NCBI GenBank assembly: GCA_930986425.1
Contig: CAKNJR010000002.1
Span: forward strand, 1-64,000
Direction of reading: 5' to 3'
Length of the DNA stretch: 64,000 bases
DNA from: an uncultured Clostridium sp.
Lineage (GTDB): Bacteria > Bacillota > Clostridia > TANB77 > CAG-508
The stretch's first letter is position 1, and every line of letters starts with the position of its first letter. The notes beneath the pieces were generated by a model. That model was not told where the DNA came from. It made no database searches and was given only the letters and a program-made list of their open reading frames with translations. The position numbers were made by a program, and so were the translations under genes. Shown one piece after another: positions 10,701 to 21,214 of the stretch.

Positions 10701-12552
10701 AGGAGTATTTACAACTAACCTACAAACAGGTTTTGTAACAGGACTTTTAACAGTGACATATGAAAACAGAAACGTAGATCCGGGAACGACTCTAGAATAT
10801 ACAATAAAAGTACAAAACGTAAACAGTGAAGAAAAATCAAATGTAGTAGCTAGAATTACATTACCAGAAGGTTTAGAATATGTATCTTCTGGAACTGCTA
10901 ATGGAGAATATGAAGGAAGTTATGATGAGAGTTCAAGAGAGTTAACATTTAATATAGGAACACTAGAAGGAAGAGAACGTATATATATAGCAATAAATGC
11001 AAGAACAATAGAATCATCAAATGATATATTACAAACAAGAGCAAGTTTAACTTGCGATGGAATGAGCGAAGACTTCTATACAAACACAGTTACAGTATAT
11101 ACTGGAACACCAAGTGTAGAAGCAACACTTTCAAGCAATATTTCACAAGGTAATTTATTAGACTCAGATACTATTGAATATTACATAGATGTAAAAAATA
11201 CTGGAGATGTACCAGCAAGAGTACAAATATCTAATACAACACCTTCAGGATTATTAAATAATTCATACAGAATAGAAGTATCAAATGGTCAAAGAACAGA
11301 TAGAGATAACTTTACATCAAACTATGTTTCAGAAATAGTAGAATTAGAAGCTGGTGGAAGTGCAAGATTAACAATAGTAGCAAAACCAGTAGCAATATCT
11401 AGCGGAACAAGCACAGAGGTAACAGTTACACCACAAGTAAATTTATTGGAACAATATTCGGATGAAGTATTAAAGCAAGTGTCGATAAATAGCTTAACAC
11501 ATACAATACAAGGAACAGGTGGTTCAAATACTCCAGGAGTAGAAGGCTCATATAGAATAGCAGGAACAGCTTGGATAGATAGTAATAAAGATGGTAGAAA
11601 AACTTCAGATGAACCAAGACTTTCAAATATTCAAATGACTCTATATGATACTGAAGGAAATATTGCTAAAGACTCAAATGGAAATGAATTAAGAGTTACA
11701 ACAAATGAAGATGGACAATATTCATTTGAAAACCTAAATTCAGGAAACTATCAAATAGTAGCACATATTGATACATTTAATTATTTAGTAACAACATATC
11801 ATTTAGAGGGAGCTGTAGAATCTGAAAATTCAGATTTCGTAGATGCAACATTAGATGGAACTCCAGTTGCAGCAACAGACATATTAAATTTATCAACATA
11901 TAACTTATATAATGTGGATTTAGGATTACAAGAAAGAGAACAATTCGATTTAAGCTTAGATAAAAAGGTAACAAAAATAACGGTAACAAACACAAGATTA
12001 GAACCAAGAGAATACGAATATGATACAGATTTTGCAATGGTAAGTTTACTAAACACATATGTAGAATATTCAACAGTATTAATAGAATACACAATAACAA
12101 TAACAAACGAAGGTAAAGTTGCAGGATATGCAAGAGAATTAGTTGACTATATGCCAGAAGGAATGGCATTTAGCTCAGACTTAAATACAAATTGGTACTT
12201 AGGAACAGATGGTAACATATACAGTACATCATTAGCAAATACATTAATACAGCCAGGAGAAACGAAAACAATAACCTTAGTACTAACAAGAAGAATGACA
12301 GGAGAGAACACAGGAACAGTAGTAAATACAGCAGAAATCTCTCAAGCATACAATGAATATGGATTAGAAGATGGAGACTCAACACCAGGAAATAGACAAG
12401 ATGGAGAAGATGATATAGCAACAGCAACAACATTAATTGCAATGGGAACTGGTAGAGAAGTAGCATCATTTATAGGAATAACATTAGGCGTTATTGCCAT
12501 AGTAGGATTAGCAGTATTCTTAATTAAGAAATACGTAATAAAAAGAATATAG
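7702..12552 (+). CDS. Giant secreted surface protein with DUF11-like and SdrD B-like repeats
   Basis: A 1616-residue exported protein. It has a signal peptide (residues 1 to about 30, ending near AVYAA), then a long array of beta-rich repeats with DUF11-type patterns (NTSNEVADN, PEGLEYVSSG, NTGDVPARV). An SdrD B-like domain (GTAWIDSNKDGR, DGQYSFENLNSGNY) lies at about residues 1285-1400, followed by an LGLQER linker and another DUF11-like repeat. The C-terminus is one membrane helix with a Lys/Arg tail but no LPxTG motif, so it is probably membrane-anchored. GGGAGG precedes the ATG. It is 11 bases before the next surface gene and surely co-transcribed. A role as adhesin or envelope stalk is inference. 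Confidence 0.88.
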   Translation: MQKLFNKITAGILIAILLGFNCATTAVYAANIIEQNDETSEENITFNSTIGNEISHEGYEYTADIDSTDTNLYLNIGVKNTGYLKDISINLENSNYKFDYEKVDEKRIKNITEYSVDLNQINTSETIELAIPIIPTMNEKIAGDELGKDSTVKFKATYINEDNRESTIEKDMTIHLNWTTSQENLVGELTQNVIRYLNYDGKTMLSLLLSDSIKDSKLPVGSKQIQISVPTIRDLKPSQVIVTAIDTIATNGDENGVNFTEDNYSYDSQTGMLTINVSNTADENGLVSWVKGQADKFVITYIYETNTNEEALTIHTETTTNTTLLNGTVVSTAMEQQDYEIDSKIGDIATVEVVPNTTSINKGYMYSNKDKSENQIETEFSVKYRLNVGLAEALNDVTIKENGDFLGDSNASQYIYDKKVNVSSEELVKVLGEDGKIDVVKADGTVIGTLNKDTTEIEINDSNISFVASKPQTEGEINLSVTKAIRGNLEYSKEEIASFKTLSTRVQINGESVGEITLEEPTSKVNVQLSNTNLSTVVQNENVVMNIELERDDVTDNLFANPKIDIVFPNEITGIGIKDATLLYDNQLVSADSTINGNTISLKLDGTQTEYSSQSTSKGTVIRLVLDLTLNNLAPSSQTNIMLTYTNDNDTLIANASGIQTYSETSANTVEVPVNVVAPTGFVTTQSMAGYNGDESVTSQESEEIGNLPVLSDARTANISGVVVNNLGSDAEGLVILGRIPFAGNKQVDGSSELGTTFDTELAGALTVENLDATVYYSTNGEATYDLENESNGWTTDYTSDAKSYMIVANSAVAHGTTINFNYRVNIPANVDYANTAKASYGVYYNNNAEEGASKSVVLATPVGIKTAEKAELSVEVTAQNKFTGANVPADGNIKEGDYLTYNVSVTNTSNEVADNAKVSVELPQGFGRIEVSDLDIPDWPLQYDTIYTSPYEVDLGTINVGETKNITFDLIAGNITNEEDVARTVRVTATADRMDGEAVGVFTTNLQTGFVTGLLTVTYENRNVDPGTTLEYTIKVQNVNSEEKSNVVARITLPEGLEYVSSGTANGEYEGSYDESSRELTFNIGTLEGRERIYIAINARTIESSNDILQTRASLTCDGMSEDFYTNTVTVYTGTPSVEATLSSNISQGNLLDSDTIEYYIDVKNTGDVPARVQISNTTPSGLLNNSYRIEVSNGQRTDRDNFTSNYVSEIVELEAGGSARLTIVAKPVAISSGTSTEVTVTPQVNLLEQYSDEVLKQVSINSLTHTIQGTGGSNTPGVEGSYRIAGTAWIDSNKDGRKTSDEPRLSNIQMTLYDTEGNIAKDSNGNELRVTTNEDGQYSFENLNSGNYQIVAHIDTFNYLVTTYHLEGAVESENSDFVDATLDGTPVAATDILNLSTYNLYNVDLGLQEREQFDLSLDKKVTKITVTNTRLEPREYEYDTDFAMVSLLNTYVEYSTVLIEYTITITNEGKVAGYARELVDYMPEGMAFSSDLNTNWYLGTDGNIYSTSLANTLIQPGETKTITLVLTRRMTGENTGTVVNTAEISQAYNEYGLEDGDSTPGNRQDGEDDIATATTLIAMGTGREVASFIGITLGVIAIVGLAVFLIKKYVIKRI

Positions 12553-12563
12553 GAGGTGAGAAT

Positions 12564-15500
12564 ATGATGGAAAGGAAAAAAGGCTTACTTAAGAAAATAG
12601 TATTTATACTAATGATAATAGTTGCTTTTATATTAATTAACGGCTCAGATTCACAAGCTTTTACAATGGGGTCTTTGGATATTAATGGTGGTGAAGGTAT
12701 TACTGCTGGACCAGAAGCATATCTATTTGGCGATTACTATTGTATTGACCATTCTAAACCACTTACAAGAACAGTAGATGGAACTAAAGGCTCTGAAATA
12801 ATGGTGTATCGAAATAGAAATAATGGTAACTATTATAATGAGGAAATTGAATACATGCCTAAGGCTCAACCAACAGTTGAACAGAGTATTGCAGCTGGAT
12901 ATTATGCATATAGATTAGGAGCAGGAAGTAATAAAGAACTTCAAAATGTAGTTTGGGCATCTGGACAATGGGAAGGTAAGCCGGGATATGTAAATAATTT
13001 ATCTAATTATACAGGTACAACAGTTTCAGCGACAAATGCACTATATGATAGAGCAGAAGGCTGGGCAAACTTCTATTATAACTTACTTCAACCAAGTGGA
13101 ATGAGACTTAATATAGACGTATTACCAGTTTCAGAAGATGATTTAAGAATATACGTTGATCAAAATGCTAGAACATATACAGAAGGACCTTATATGATAA
13201 ATATATTAGATTCATCTGGAAATATAATAAATAATACAGCAACAGAATATCATAGTGCAGGAACAATTGGTAATTTATTATATCAAGAAATATCAGGTTT
13301 GAACCTAGGTAGTGGAGTTTTTCAATTTGCAAAATTAAATTCAGCGACTGCAACAGTATCATATACAGATGGAAGTTCAGACGAATATACTGGCATAACA
13401 ATATTGGATGCAAATGGAAATGCATTAGCATTCCCTAAGCCAGGAGAAATATTCTATATTAGAGTGGAAATACCTAGTGGAGAATCTAGAACTGTATCTA
13501 AAATAGAACCACACTTTAATGTGCAATATATAACTCAATTACCTGGTACTGTAACACAATATAAAGCAAGTATATTAAGATATGAAATTACCAATGACAA
13601 AGTTGGTGAATGGACTGATTCTTATCCGGGTGAAACATCAGGAGATAATACAGTATATTGGTATACTAATCAAACTATCAAAGAGTTAAATATATATGAC
13701 AAAGAAGAATTGGAAAAATATGTATATTTTGGAATCCAACAAAAGGCTAATGCAGCAGGATTTAATCTTTCTGGAGTTTACCATACTCCCGAGTTTGACT
13801 GTCACGTAAATGTTCCTGATGAAACTGGACATATAGAGGTAGTAACTGACTTGCAAGCGTATTATGATAGAAAACTTCAGGAATATAAAAATGCTAACAG
13901 AAGTACGATATGGGAACATGATGTAGAAGTAGGAAGCGAGCCTGTATATGATGAAGAAACAGGTGAACAAATAGGTGAAGAGCCTATTTATGAAAAAAGA
14001 TATAGATATAATTTTACGGATTATAACTCTCGTGCAGAAGCTGAAGCAGCAGCTGATGCTGACGCTAAAGAAGCTGTAGACAATATTTATGAGAATATAA
14101 TTTCAACTTGTTGTTGGGTATTTAACTTTAGAGGAACTAACCCAGTTTTTATAGAACAAGTTGCTAGTAAAAATGTTGTACAAGATGTTATTTCTATTAG
14201 TTTAAAAATGTATTCAGGTGGTCAAATATCCTTAGATATTTGGACATGGGCTCAGTCATCATCAACAAGTTTTGATTTAATCGGAACAGACTGTACAGTA
14301 GAAATAGGCGGAAAAGTTTGGGTAGATGTAGGAGCAACTAAGGAATCTAGCTTAAACGGTAGATTAAATAGTGGCGGAGCAGATACTGGAGATTATAGAT
14401 ATGCAGGAATGGAAGTAACACTTCATTTAGGAGATAGAAATGGTACACAAGTAGGATATGCAATAACAGATTCTAATGGAAGTTACCATTTTGATAACCT
14501 AAACGCATTAGAAAAATACACAGTAGTATTTAAATATAATGGACAGTTATATCAACAAACATATTATAAAGATGACTTGTCGGGCGGATTCTCGAATGCA
14601 CAAGAAGTTGATAGATCAGGATTTAATGATAGGTTTGATAGAATTGACTCATACCCATCAAATTACAACTTAGATAACTCATGGCGTATTGCATATGGAA
14701 AAGAAGTAAGACTGAAGAGAGATGATGGAACGTATATCTCTAATGGAACTGATGACGAAGGAAAAGATAAAGCTCTGACTTACTTAGATGCATGGAATCA
14801 ATTTGTAAGCTATGCTAGTAGCACAGGTTCGTATGAAAATGCATATAATAGTTTAAGAAGCTGGTTACAAGGACAAGGAGTAGGTTCAACAGACACAAAT
14901 GGTGTAATCCAGTTCATAAGAGATTGTATGATTGATGCAAATACAAGACAATATCCAGTTTATGACCAATTTGTTATCGAAAATATAGATGACCCAGGAA
15001 GTCAACCAGCGACAGAGACAGCTGTTGGACAAACATGGAATTCATTGTATATAACATCATGTGACCAAAGTAGAAATGTAGATTTTGGTATAAATGAAAG
15101 AGATACAGCAGATTTAATAATTCAAAAAGACGTATACAAAGCAACAGTTAGGGTAAACGGAAAAACACAAACATATATGTATAACCAAAAAGATGCAGAT
15201 ATAGATGAAGATGGAACATGGAATATAGAAGTAAGAGCAGCAGATTATCTATACAATGGTGGATATACATATAATAGAGAAATACGTAAATCTGAATATC
15301 TATATGATGGAACAATATATGATGCAACAGGAGAGTTAAATAATGTTGGAGCAACTAATGCTAAAGACTTGAGAGTATATGTAACATATAGAATAGCAAT
15401 AAGAAACCAATCACAAACATATGATGCAGTAGTAAACGAAGTAGTAGATTACTTTGATACATCAGAATATGTATTTGATGGAGAGCTAAATGGAAACACA

Positions 15501-18437
15501 TATACATCAAATGAATATTCAGACTTTGAACATTCAACAGTAACATCATATATAGGAGATAGAGCAGGAAACTATATAGCACCATTAACAGTAAAAACAG
15601 AGTCAAGCTTAGGAAATGGAAGAGGAAATACAGATATAGGTCACGGATATACAACAGAAGGAGACACAATATCACCACTATACTTATCAGGAATAGTAAT
15701 GCCAGATACAAATAGTGAAACAGGATATAATACTGAAGTAACAAAAGGCGGTGGAATGGCATTTATTTACCTAACATTCGAAGTAAAGAAAACAACAGAC
15801 GAAAATGGTATGCCAAATAGAGTACAAATGGATGTAAATGTTGCAACTGGAGATGAGAAACCAGGAAAGCAAAATATTGCAGAAATAAATGGATACTCAA
15901 CATACTATGGAAATGATGAAACAATACCAGGAACATTAAACTCAGATAATACTGTAAATAATGTATCAGTTGATGGACAAAAAGGTGGCGTATTAGATGT
16001 AGACTCAACAGTAGGTAACTTATCAAGTCAAGACTTAGATGAAAATGGAAATTTAATTATAACAGACAATGATATATCTAATAGAACTGAAGACGATACA
16101 GATAAAGCACCAAATATTAGATTAGTATTCCCAACAGATAATAATGATGAAAATGAAAGAACTGCAACAGGATATGTATACGAAGATAATAGAACAGAAT
16201 CATCAGCAAAAGCAATGGTTGGAAATGGTAGATATAGTGAAGGCGACGGAGATGTTAAAGTAAATGGTGTAACAGTACAATTAGTCGAGTTAGTACAAGA
16301 TGTTGATGAAAATGGTATACCAATACAAGACGACAATGGAAACTATCAATACTTAGGTGAATATATATGGAATGCCAAAGTATGGGATGGAAACAACTGG
16401 GTAGATACAAATAGTAGCTCAACATCAGGAAGCTTAAGATATTATAGTGGTCAAGGTGTAGCTGAAAACAATATAAACGGAAACTCAGATGAAAGTACAA
16501 CAGTATCACCAATAATCTCAGGACCTGGAATAACAGCAATAGATGGTGCAGTATTAACTGAAGAAGGACAATATGCATTTAAAGGTATGCCAGCAGGTGA
16601 CTTTATTGTAAGATTTATATATGGTGACACAACACAAACAGTCTTAACTACAACATCAGGAGATGGAGCAGAAGTAACAGACTTATTAAGTGGTGAAACA
16701 CCAGATAATCAAGAAGGTTATATAACAACATCTGGATTAAATGCTAAATCTTATAACGGTCAAGATTATAAGAGTACAACATATCAAGCAGGAATAGACC
16801 AAAACAAAACAGTGGTAGGTTCATACAATGATATCTATGGATTTGGATATGGAAATGAATCTGATGAATTACAAACTGGTAAATATGATACACAAAACTA
16901 CTATATAACAAGGGGAACTCAAACTGGAGTTGGAGTAGTAAATGGGGCAGATGGTAAAGACAAAACAGTAAACTACTACTATAATATAGGAGTAAGTCAA
17001 ACAGATAATACAGTAGGTTTATCAGATGCAAAAGACGTAAATCCATTCAGAGAAGATGGAAACAACTATTCTAAAGGTATTACTGGAATAGATGGCGAAG
17101 AAGAACAAACCATAGTAAATGGAAGGTCAGAAGTTCTTACAGCTGGACTAAAAGTAGCAAGTACCGAATACCTTGGAGATGGAGAAACTACAAGTGTAGC
17201 AAAACAAATAGCTATGTTAAAAGAGTTAATGAATAATACTGTAATGGTAGCTCAAACTGGTGTAATCAATACAGAGGTTGAATGGAATACAGCTCATACA
17301 GATGGACAAGGAGACAGCAACTCACAAACTTATGTATTAGATGATATAGATTTAGGATTACAAGAAAGACCAATAGCACAATTAGTAATGAATAAAGAAG
17401 TATCAAATGTAAGAATAACATTACAAGATGGAACAATACTATTTGATACAAATAGACCAGTAACTAATATGTCATATGCAGACCATACAGGACACATCAT
17501 AACTTATAACCCAGAAGACCCTGGTAAAGAAGATGCTTATAGATTAATAAGTGTAGCAATTGCAAATAATACAGCAAGCACACCAGAATTAATTACAACA
17601 TACATGGACGAAGAGTTAATGTATGGTGCAAGAATTGAAGTAGATTATACATTTACAGTAACCAATGTTGGTGAAGTAGATTATATGGATAATCAATTCT
17701 ACTATACAGGTGTAACAAGTAATGATAGTTCAGATAATATAGCTACAACAAAAGCTCACACAGTAGTAGACTATATATCTAACAATATTCAATTCATACC
17801 AACGAGTGATGCAAACCAAGGCTGGTCAATAAGAACAGTAACTGATTTAACATCAAACCCAGATGAGGAAAACACAAATTACACAAGTAATAAAGATGGA
17901 GATAATAATGTTGGAGATAATATAGACTTAATTAATAACAAATACTATAGTACATTAAATACTTACAACAATATAGTAACAACAAAAGACTTATCTAAGG
18001 GATTATATCCAGATAAGTATGTACTAGAAGACCAAACTGAAGAAGTAAGTAGTTATACACAAAAAACATTCAGATTATCTACAACTTTAACACCAGATTC
18101 TGGAGAAGAAACAATGGTATATAACAACTTATGTGAAATACTACAAGTTTCTAACTCAGTAGGTAGAAGATTAAAATATTCAGTAACTGGTAACCAACCA
18201 ATGGCGGACCAAGAAGCAGGTGACGATACACCTGTAGATGAAGAAGACGAAATCTATACAAAAGTAGATTTAGTAACACCAAAAGAAATAGACTCAGATA
18301 GCTCACAAGAAATATTAATATTACCACCAACAGGTGCTAATAGAAATTACACACTATGGATAGTAATAGGAGTAATTGCATTAGGAATAGTTGCTGGAGG
18401 AATATTCTTAATAAGAAGATATTTCAAAAATAAATAG
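12564..18437 (+). CDS. Giant LPPTG surface adhesin with predicted thioester head
   Basis: A 1957-residue exported protein with a signal peptide (about 1-32). The N-terminal module resembles the TQXA/thioester adhesin domain: Cys60 in YYCID and Gln127 in LQNVVW are the expected partners of an internal Cys-Gln thioester, which in Streptococcus SfbI binds host protein covalently. SdrD/Cna-B-like domains follow (GGKVWVDVG at about residue 578; TATGYVYEDNR at about 1195) together with DUF11-like segments and the same LGLQER linker found in the upstream protein. The C-terminus is LPPTG, a hydrophobic helix and RRYFKNK, a sortase signal. AGGAGGTGAG is the ribosome site; Met1 or Met2 could be the start. 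No sortase gene is in the window. Confidence 0.9.
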   Translation: MMERKKGLLKKIVFILMIIVAFILINGSDSQAFTMGSLDINGGEGITAGPEAYLFGDYYCIDHSKPLTRTVDGTKGSEIMVYRNRNNGNYYNEEIEYMPKAQPTVEQSIAAGYYAYRLGAGSNKELQNVVWASGQWEGKPGYVNNLSNYTGTTVSATNALYDRAEGWANFYYNLLQPSGMRLNIDVLPVSEDDLRIYVDQNARTYTEGPYMINILDSSGNIINNTATEYHSAGTIGNLLYQEISGLNLGSGVFQFAKLNSATATVSYTDGSSDEYTGITILDANGNALAFPKPGEIFYIRVEIPSGESRTVSKIEPHFNVQYITQLPGTVTQYKASILRYEITNDKVGEWTDSYPGETSGDNTVYWYTNQTIKELNIYDKEELEKYVYFGIQQKANAAGFNLSGVYHTPEFDCHVNVPDETGHIEVVTDLQAYYDRKLQEYKNANRSTIWEHDVEVGSEPVYDEETGEQIGEEPIYEKRYRYNFTDYNSRAEAEAAADADAKEAVDNIYENIISTCCWVFNFRGTNPVFIEQVASKNVVQDVISISLKMYSGGQISLDIWTWAQSSSTSFDLIGTDCTVEIGGKVWVDVGATKESSLNGRLNSGGADTGDYRYAGMEVTLHLGDRNGTQVGYAITDSNGSYHFDNLNALEKYTVVFKYNGQLYQQTYYKDDLSGGFSNAQEVDRSGFNDRFDRIDSYPSNYNLDNSWRIAYGKEVRLKRDDGTYISNGTDDEGKDKALTYLDAWNQFVSYASSTGSYENAYNSLRSWLQGQGVGSTDTNGVIQFIRDCMIDANTRQYPVYDQFVIENIDDPGSQPATETAVGQTWNSLYITSCDQSRNVDFGINERDTADLIIQKDVYKATVRVNGKTQTYMYNQKDADIDEDGTWNIEVRAADYLYNGGYTYNREIRKSEYLYDGTIYDATGELNNVGATNAKDLRVYVTYRIAIRNQSQTYDAVVNEVVDYFDTSEYVFDGELNGNTYTSNEYSDFEHSTVTSYIGDRAGNYIAPLTVKTESSLGNGRGNTDIGHGYTTEGDTISPLYLSGIVMPDTNSETGYNTEVTKGGGMAFIYLTFEVKKTTDENGMPNRVQMDVNVATGDEKPGKQNIAEINGYSTYYGNDETIPGTLNSDNTVNNVSVDGQKGGVLDVDSTVGNLSSQDLDENGNLIITDNDISNRTEDDTDKAPNIRLVFPTDNNDENERTATGYVYEDNRTESSAKAMVGNGRYSEGDGDVKVNGVTVQLVELVQDVDENGIPIQDDNGNYQYLGEYIWNAKVWDGNNWVDTNSSSTSGSLRYYSGQGVAENNINGNSDESTTVSPIISGPGITAIDGAVLTEEGQYAFKGMPAGDFIVRFIYGDTTQTVLTTTSGDGAEVTDLLSGETPDNQEGYITTSGLNAKSYNGQDYKSTTYQAGIDQNKTVVGSYNDIYGFGYGNESDELQTGKYDTQNYYITRGTQTGVGVVNGADGKDKTVNYYYNIGVSQTDNTVGLSDAKDVNPFREDGNNYSKGITGIDGEEEQTIVNGRSEVLTAGLKVASTEYLGDGETTSVAKQIAMLKELMNNTVMVAQTGVINTEVEWNTAHTDGQGDSNSQTYVLDDIDLGLQERPIAQLVMNKEVSNVRITLQDGTILFDTNRPVTNMSYADHTGHIITYNPEDPGKEDAYRLISVAIANNTASTPELITTYMDEELMYGARIEVDYTFTVTNVGEVDYMDNQFYYTGVTSNDSSDNIATTKAHTVVDYISNNIQFIPTSDANQGWSIRTVTDLTSNPDEENTNYTSNKDGDNNVGDNIDLINNKYYSTLNTYNNIVTTKDLSKGLYPDKYVLEDQTEEVSSYTQKTFRLSTTLTPDSGEETMVYNNLCEILQVSNSVGRRLKYSVTGNQPMADQEAGDDTPVDEEDEIYTKVDLVTPKEIDSDSSQEILILPPTGANRNYTLWIVIGVIALGIVAGGIFLIRRYFKNK

Positions 18438-18492
18438 TCACTTAAGTTTATGAAAATAGACTAAAAATGACTGTCCGAGCTGGATAAAAGTA

Positions 18493-18543
18493 AAAAATAG
18501 AGTACAGACTAAACTTAAAATTTAGTCGTACTCTATTTTTATT
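18493..18543 (+). terminator. Terminator of the surface-protein operon
   Basis: A 20-bp stem with one bulged A (18493-18513 with 18521-18540) around a 7-base loop, ending in a run of T. It is the strongest hairpin terminator in this part of the window and lies 55 bases after the adhesin stop. Confidence 0.85.
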
Positions 18544-18661
18544 AGTAACCTTTTTTACACAATATTTTCTCTAAAATATTGTATTTTTAAGAGATTTAAG
18601 ATAAAATAAGTAAAAAAATATCACAAATTGTAAAATACTTTTTTGATTTGCGTTACTAATT

Positions 18662-18691
18662 TTGACAAAAAAGTAATAGGACAAGTATTAA
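18662..18691 (+). promoter_or_regulatory. Putative spoIIE promoter
   Basis: TTGACA (18662-18667) is followed after 18 bases by TATTAA (18686-18691). The -35 region TTTGACAAAA also resembles a Spo0A box, which would fit Spo0A control of spoIIE in other spore-formers; this second reading is weak. Confidence 0.45.
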
Positions 18692-18727
18692 AATATTTGT
18701 AAATTAAAAAAGTAAGAGGTGTGAAGG

Positions 18728-21190
18728 ATGTTGCAAAATGTATCAAAAGGATTAGGCTATAACGAAGAGGCTGAAGAGGCAGGTAGCAAAGCAGAATATT
18801 TAGGAATAGCTAAAAAGATTTTTACTAAACAAAATTTGGCTGTATACATATTGACTTTAATGATTTCAATGGTTGGGTTAGGAGAAGATGTTTTAATTGC
18901 ACCATTTGGAATAGCATTAGTTGCAGCTAGTATAAGCAGTGGAATACCACTTGCTATGGTATTTATATGTAGTTTAATAGGAACTACTATTAAATTTGGA
19001 TTTAATGGAGCTCTAGTATATATTGTTACTTCTTTAATTGTTTTGCTTTTGTCAATAATAGCAAAACCTAAAAGAAATTATGATGGCGAAAATGAAAAAA
19101 TAAAATTAGGTGGAAGGCTAGCTTTTTCAGTATTTATAGTCCAATTAATTTACATATTATTTACAGGATTTTATTTATATGATTTTCTAACTGCTGTAAT
19201 GATAAGCATCACTAGTTACATATTCTATAAAATATTTGTTAATTCTGTACCAGTAATTAGCGAATATGGAGTAAAAACGGCTTTCACAGTAGAAGAAGTA
19301 ATAGGAGCAAGCTTGCTTATTGCGATTAGTGCATCATCATTAGGAAATCTTAATATATATTCTTTTTCAATACGAAATATAATTTGTATTTTTATAGTAT
19401 TATATCTTGGATGGAAAAATGGAATGCTAATTGGTGCTACGAGTGGTATTACTGTTGGAGTGGTGCTAAGTATTATAGGTGGAGAAAGTCAAATATTAAT
19501 TGCAGCATATGCAATTTCAGGTTTAATAGCAGGATTATTAAATAAATTTGGAAAAATTGGAGTAATAGTCGGATTTGTAATAGGAAATATTGCAGTTGCT
19601 TATGCAGCCAATGGTGGAGTAAGTAATATCATTATGTTTCAAGAAATATTAATCTCTGCAATAGGATTATTATTTGTTCCTAAAGTTACAAAGATTAATA
19701 TAGAAGATGTAATTCCAACTACTAAGTTATTGCCTGAAGCGGGAAGAAGCCTTGAAGAAAGCTCAGAAACATTAGCAAAATTGAATAGTATATCTAAAAC
19801 TATTTCAGATATGGCTAATAATTTCGCAGAAAGTGAGTCTTATCCTCAGAATTTAGAAATTTTTGAAGATGAACTATTGAGTAGTTTAGAAGGACTTGAA
19901 GGAAATAGCCTATATGATGATATTTACAATAATGAAGACAATATTATAGAAGATATATTTAATTATGTACTAGAAAATGGCGTTATGACTGATAATGGTA
20001 TAATAAGTGTATTTGCAAAGCATAATGTATATCTTATGAGTTCAGAAAACGACTATATGAAACCAGAAGATCGAGATGAAATACGTGAAATCATAAAAGC
20101 AATTAATACTGCATATAGAATTAGTAAAAATAATTTTATATGGCAGAAAAAAATGGATGAAAATAATAGAAGTGTATCAAAACAACTAGAAAATGTATCA
20201 AAAGCGATTAATAATATAGCTAGTGGAATTAATCAAAGCAAAATAGAATCTGAAAAAGATGTATATGATGCAGAGAAAATAGAAATTAAAGATCTTTTAA
20301 AAGAAAAAAATATTCTTGTTAAAGATGTAAATATTAAGAAAGAAAACACTGGAAGAGTAATTGTTAATGCGTATACAGACGTTTGTGATGATATGAATGG
20401 AAAAAATTGTCCAATCAAGCAAATAGATAAGGCATTGAATAAAGTTTTTGATGAAAAATTTATGATTCAAGACCAACAATGTGGAATAAGGCTTAATAAA
20501 AATACATGTAGCTATACATTTATTTCAGATGATAAATATATTATTCAAACTGGAGTTGCTAAAGCTAAAAAAGATGACTCAATTGTTTCAGGAGATAATA
20601 TATCTCAGATAAGATTGGGTGATGGAAAATATATGCTTGCAATTAGTGATGGAATGGGCTCTGGAGCTAATGCAAGAAGAAATAGTAAAATAGCTATTAG
20701 TATGCTTGAAAGATTATTTAGTACAGGCTTTGATAAAGAAACCTCAATAAATCTAATAAATTCAGCAATTATGAATGCAAATAAAGAGGAAATGTACGCT
20801 ACTTTAGACATAGAAGTGTTAGATTTATATGCAGGTAAAATACAAATCTTAAAAAATGGAGCTTGCCCTACATATATTAAAAGAAATAAAAATGTTTCAA
20901 TGATAAAATCAACATCTTTGCCAGCTGGAATAGTTGATGAAATTAATGTTGATACATATGATAAAGATTTGCAAGATGGAGATATAGTAGTAATTTGCAG
21001 TGACGGAATTATAGAATCTAATAAAGAATATGCAAATAAAGAATTATGGGTAAAATATTTGTTAGAAGAAGTTCAAACAGATAGCCCTGAAAGAATTTCA
21101 GACATTATTTTACATGAGGCAATAGATAATGATTTTGGAAAAGCTAAAGATGATATGACAGTCATAGCCTTTAAAGTTAATAAAAAATAA
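18728..21190 (+). CDS. spoIIE: Stage II sporulation protein E, PP2C-type phosphatase
   Basis: An 820-residue protein with the SpoIIE layout: about ten hydrophobic helices in the first 330 residues, a linker, and a PP2C phosphatase domain at the C-terminus with DGMGSG near residue 643, GACPTYIKR, and the metal-binding SDGIIE and DDMTVIAF motifs. In Bacillus SpoIIE dephosphorylates SpoIIAA to switch on sigma-F in the forespore. Its presence is good evidence that the organism forms, or descends from formers of, endospores. The ATG has AGAGGTG six bases upstream. It is monocistronic by context, with a long palindrome after it. Confidence 0.95.
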   Translation: MLQNVSKGLGYNEEAEEAGSKAEYLGIAKKIFTKQNLAVYILTLMISMVGLGEDVLIAPFGIALVAASISSGIPLAMVFICSLIGTTIKFGFNGALVYIVTSLIVLLLSIIAKPKRNYDGENEKIKLGGRLAFSVFIVQLIYILFTGFYLYDFLTAVMISITSYIFYKIFVNSVPVISEYGVKTAFTVEEVIGASLLIAISASSLGNLNIYSFSIRNIICIFIVLYLGWKNGMLIGATSGITVGVVLSIIGGESQILIAAYAISGLIAGLLNKFGKIGVIVGFVIGNIAVAYAANGGVSNIIMFQEILISAIGLLFVPKVTKINIEDVIPTTKLLPEAGRSLEESSETLAKLNSISKTISDMANNFAESESYPQNLEIFEDELLSSLEGLEGNSLYDDIYNNEDNIIEDIFNYVLENGVMTDNGIISVFAKHNVYLMSSENDYMKPEDRDEIREIIKAINTAYRISKNNFIWQKKMDENNRSVSKQLENVSKAINNIASGINQSKIESEKDVYDAEKIEIKDLLKEKNILVKDVNIKKENTGRVIVNAYTDVCDDMNGKNCPIKQIDKALNKVFDEKFMIQDQQCGIRLNKNTCSYTFISDDKYIIQTGVAKAKKDDSIVSGDNISQIRLGDGKYMLAISDGMGSGANARRNSKIAISMLERLFSTGFDKETSINLINSAIMNANKEEMYATLDIEVLDLYAGKIQILKNGACPTYIKRNKNVSMIKSTSLPAGIVDEINVDTYDKDLQDGDIVVICSDGIIESNKEYANKELWVKYLLEEVQTDSPERISDIILHEAIDNDFGKAKDDMTVIAFKVNKK

Positions 21191-21214
21191 TAAGTTACAG
21201 TTTACAGCTTTTTT

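Noticed and set aside
9551..17451. Many long Leu/Tyr-rich open frames on the minus strand in the surface-protein region
   Set aside because: They are frames opposite the real plus-strand genes, with no ribosome sites and a composition (runs of Leu, His, Tyr) that mirrors the AT-rich Thr/Asn/Glu codons.
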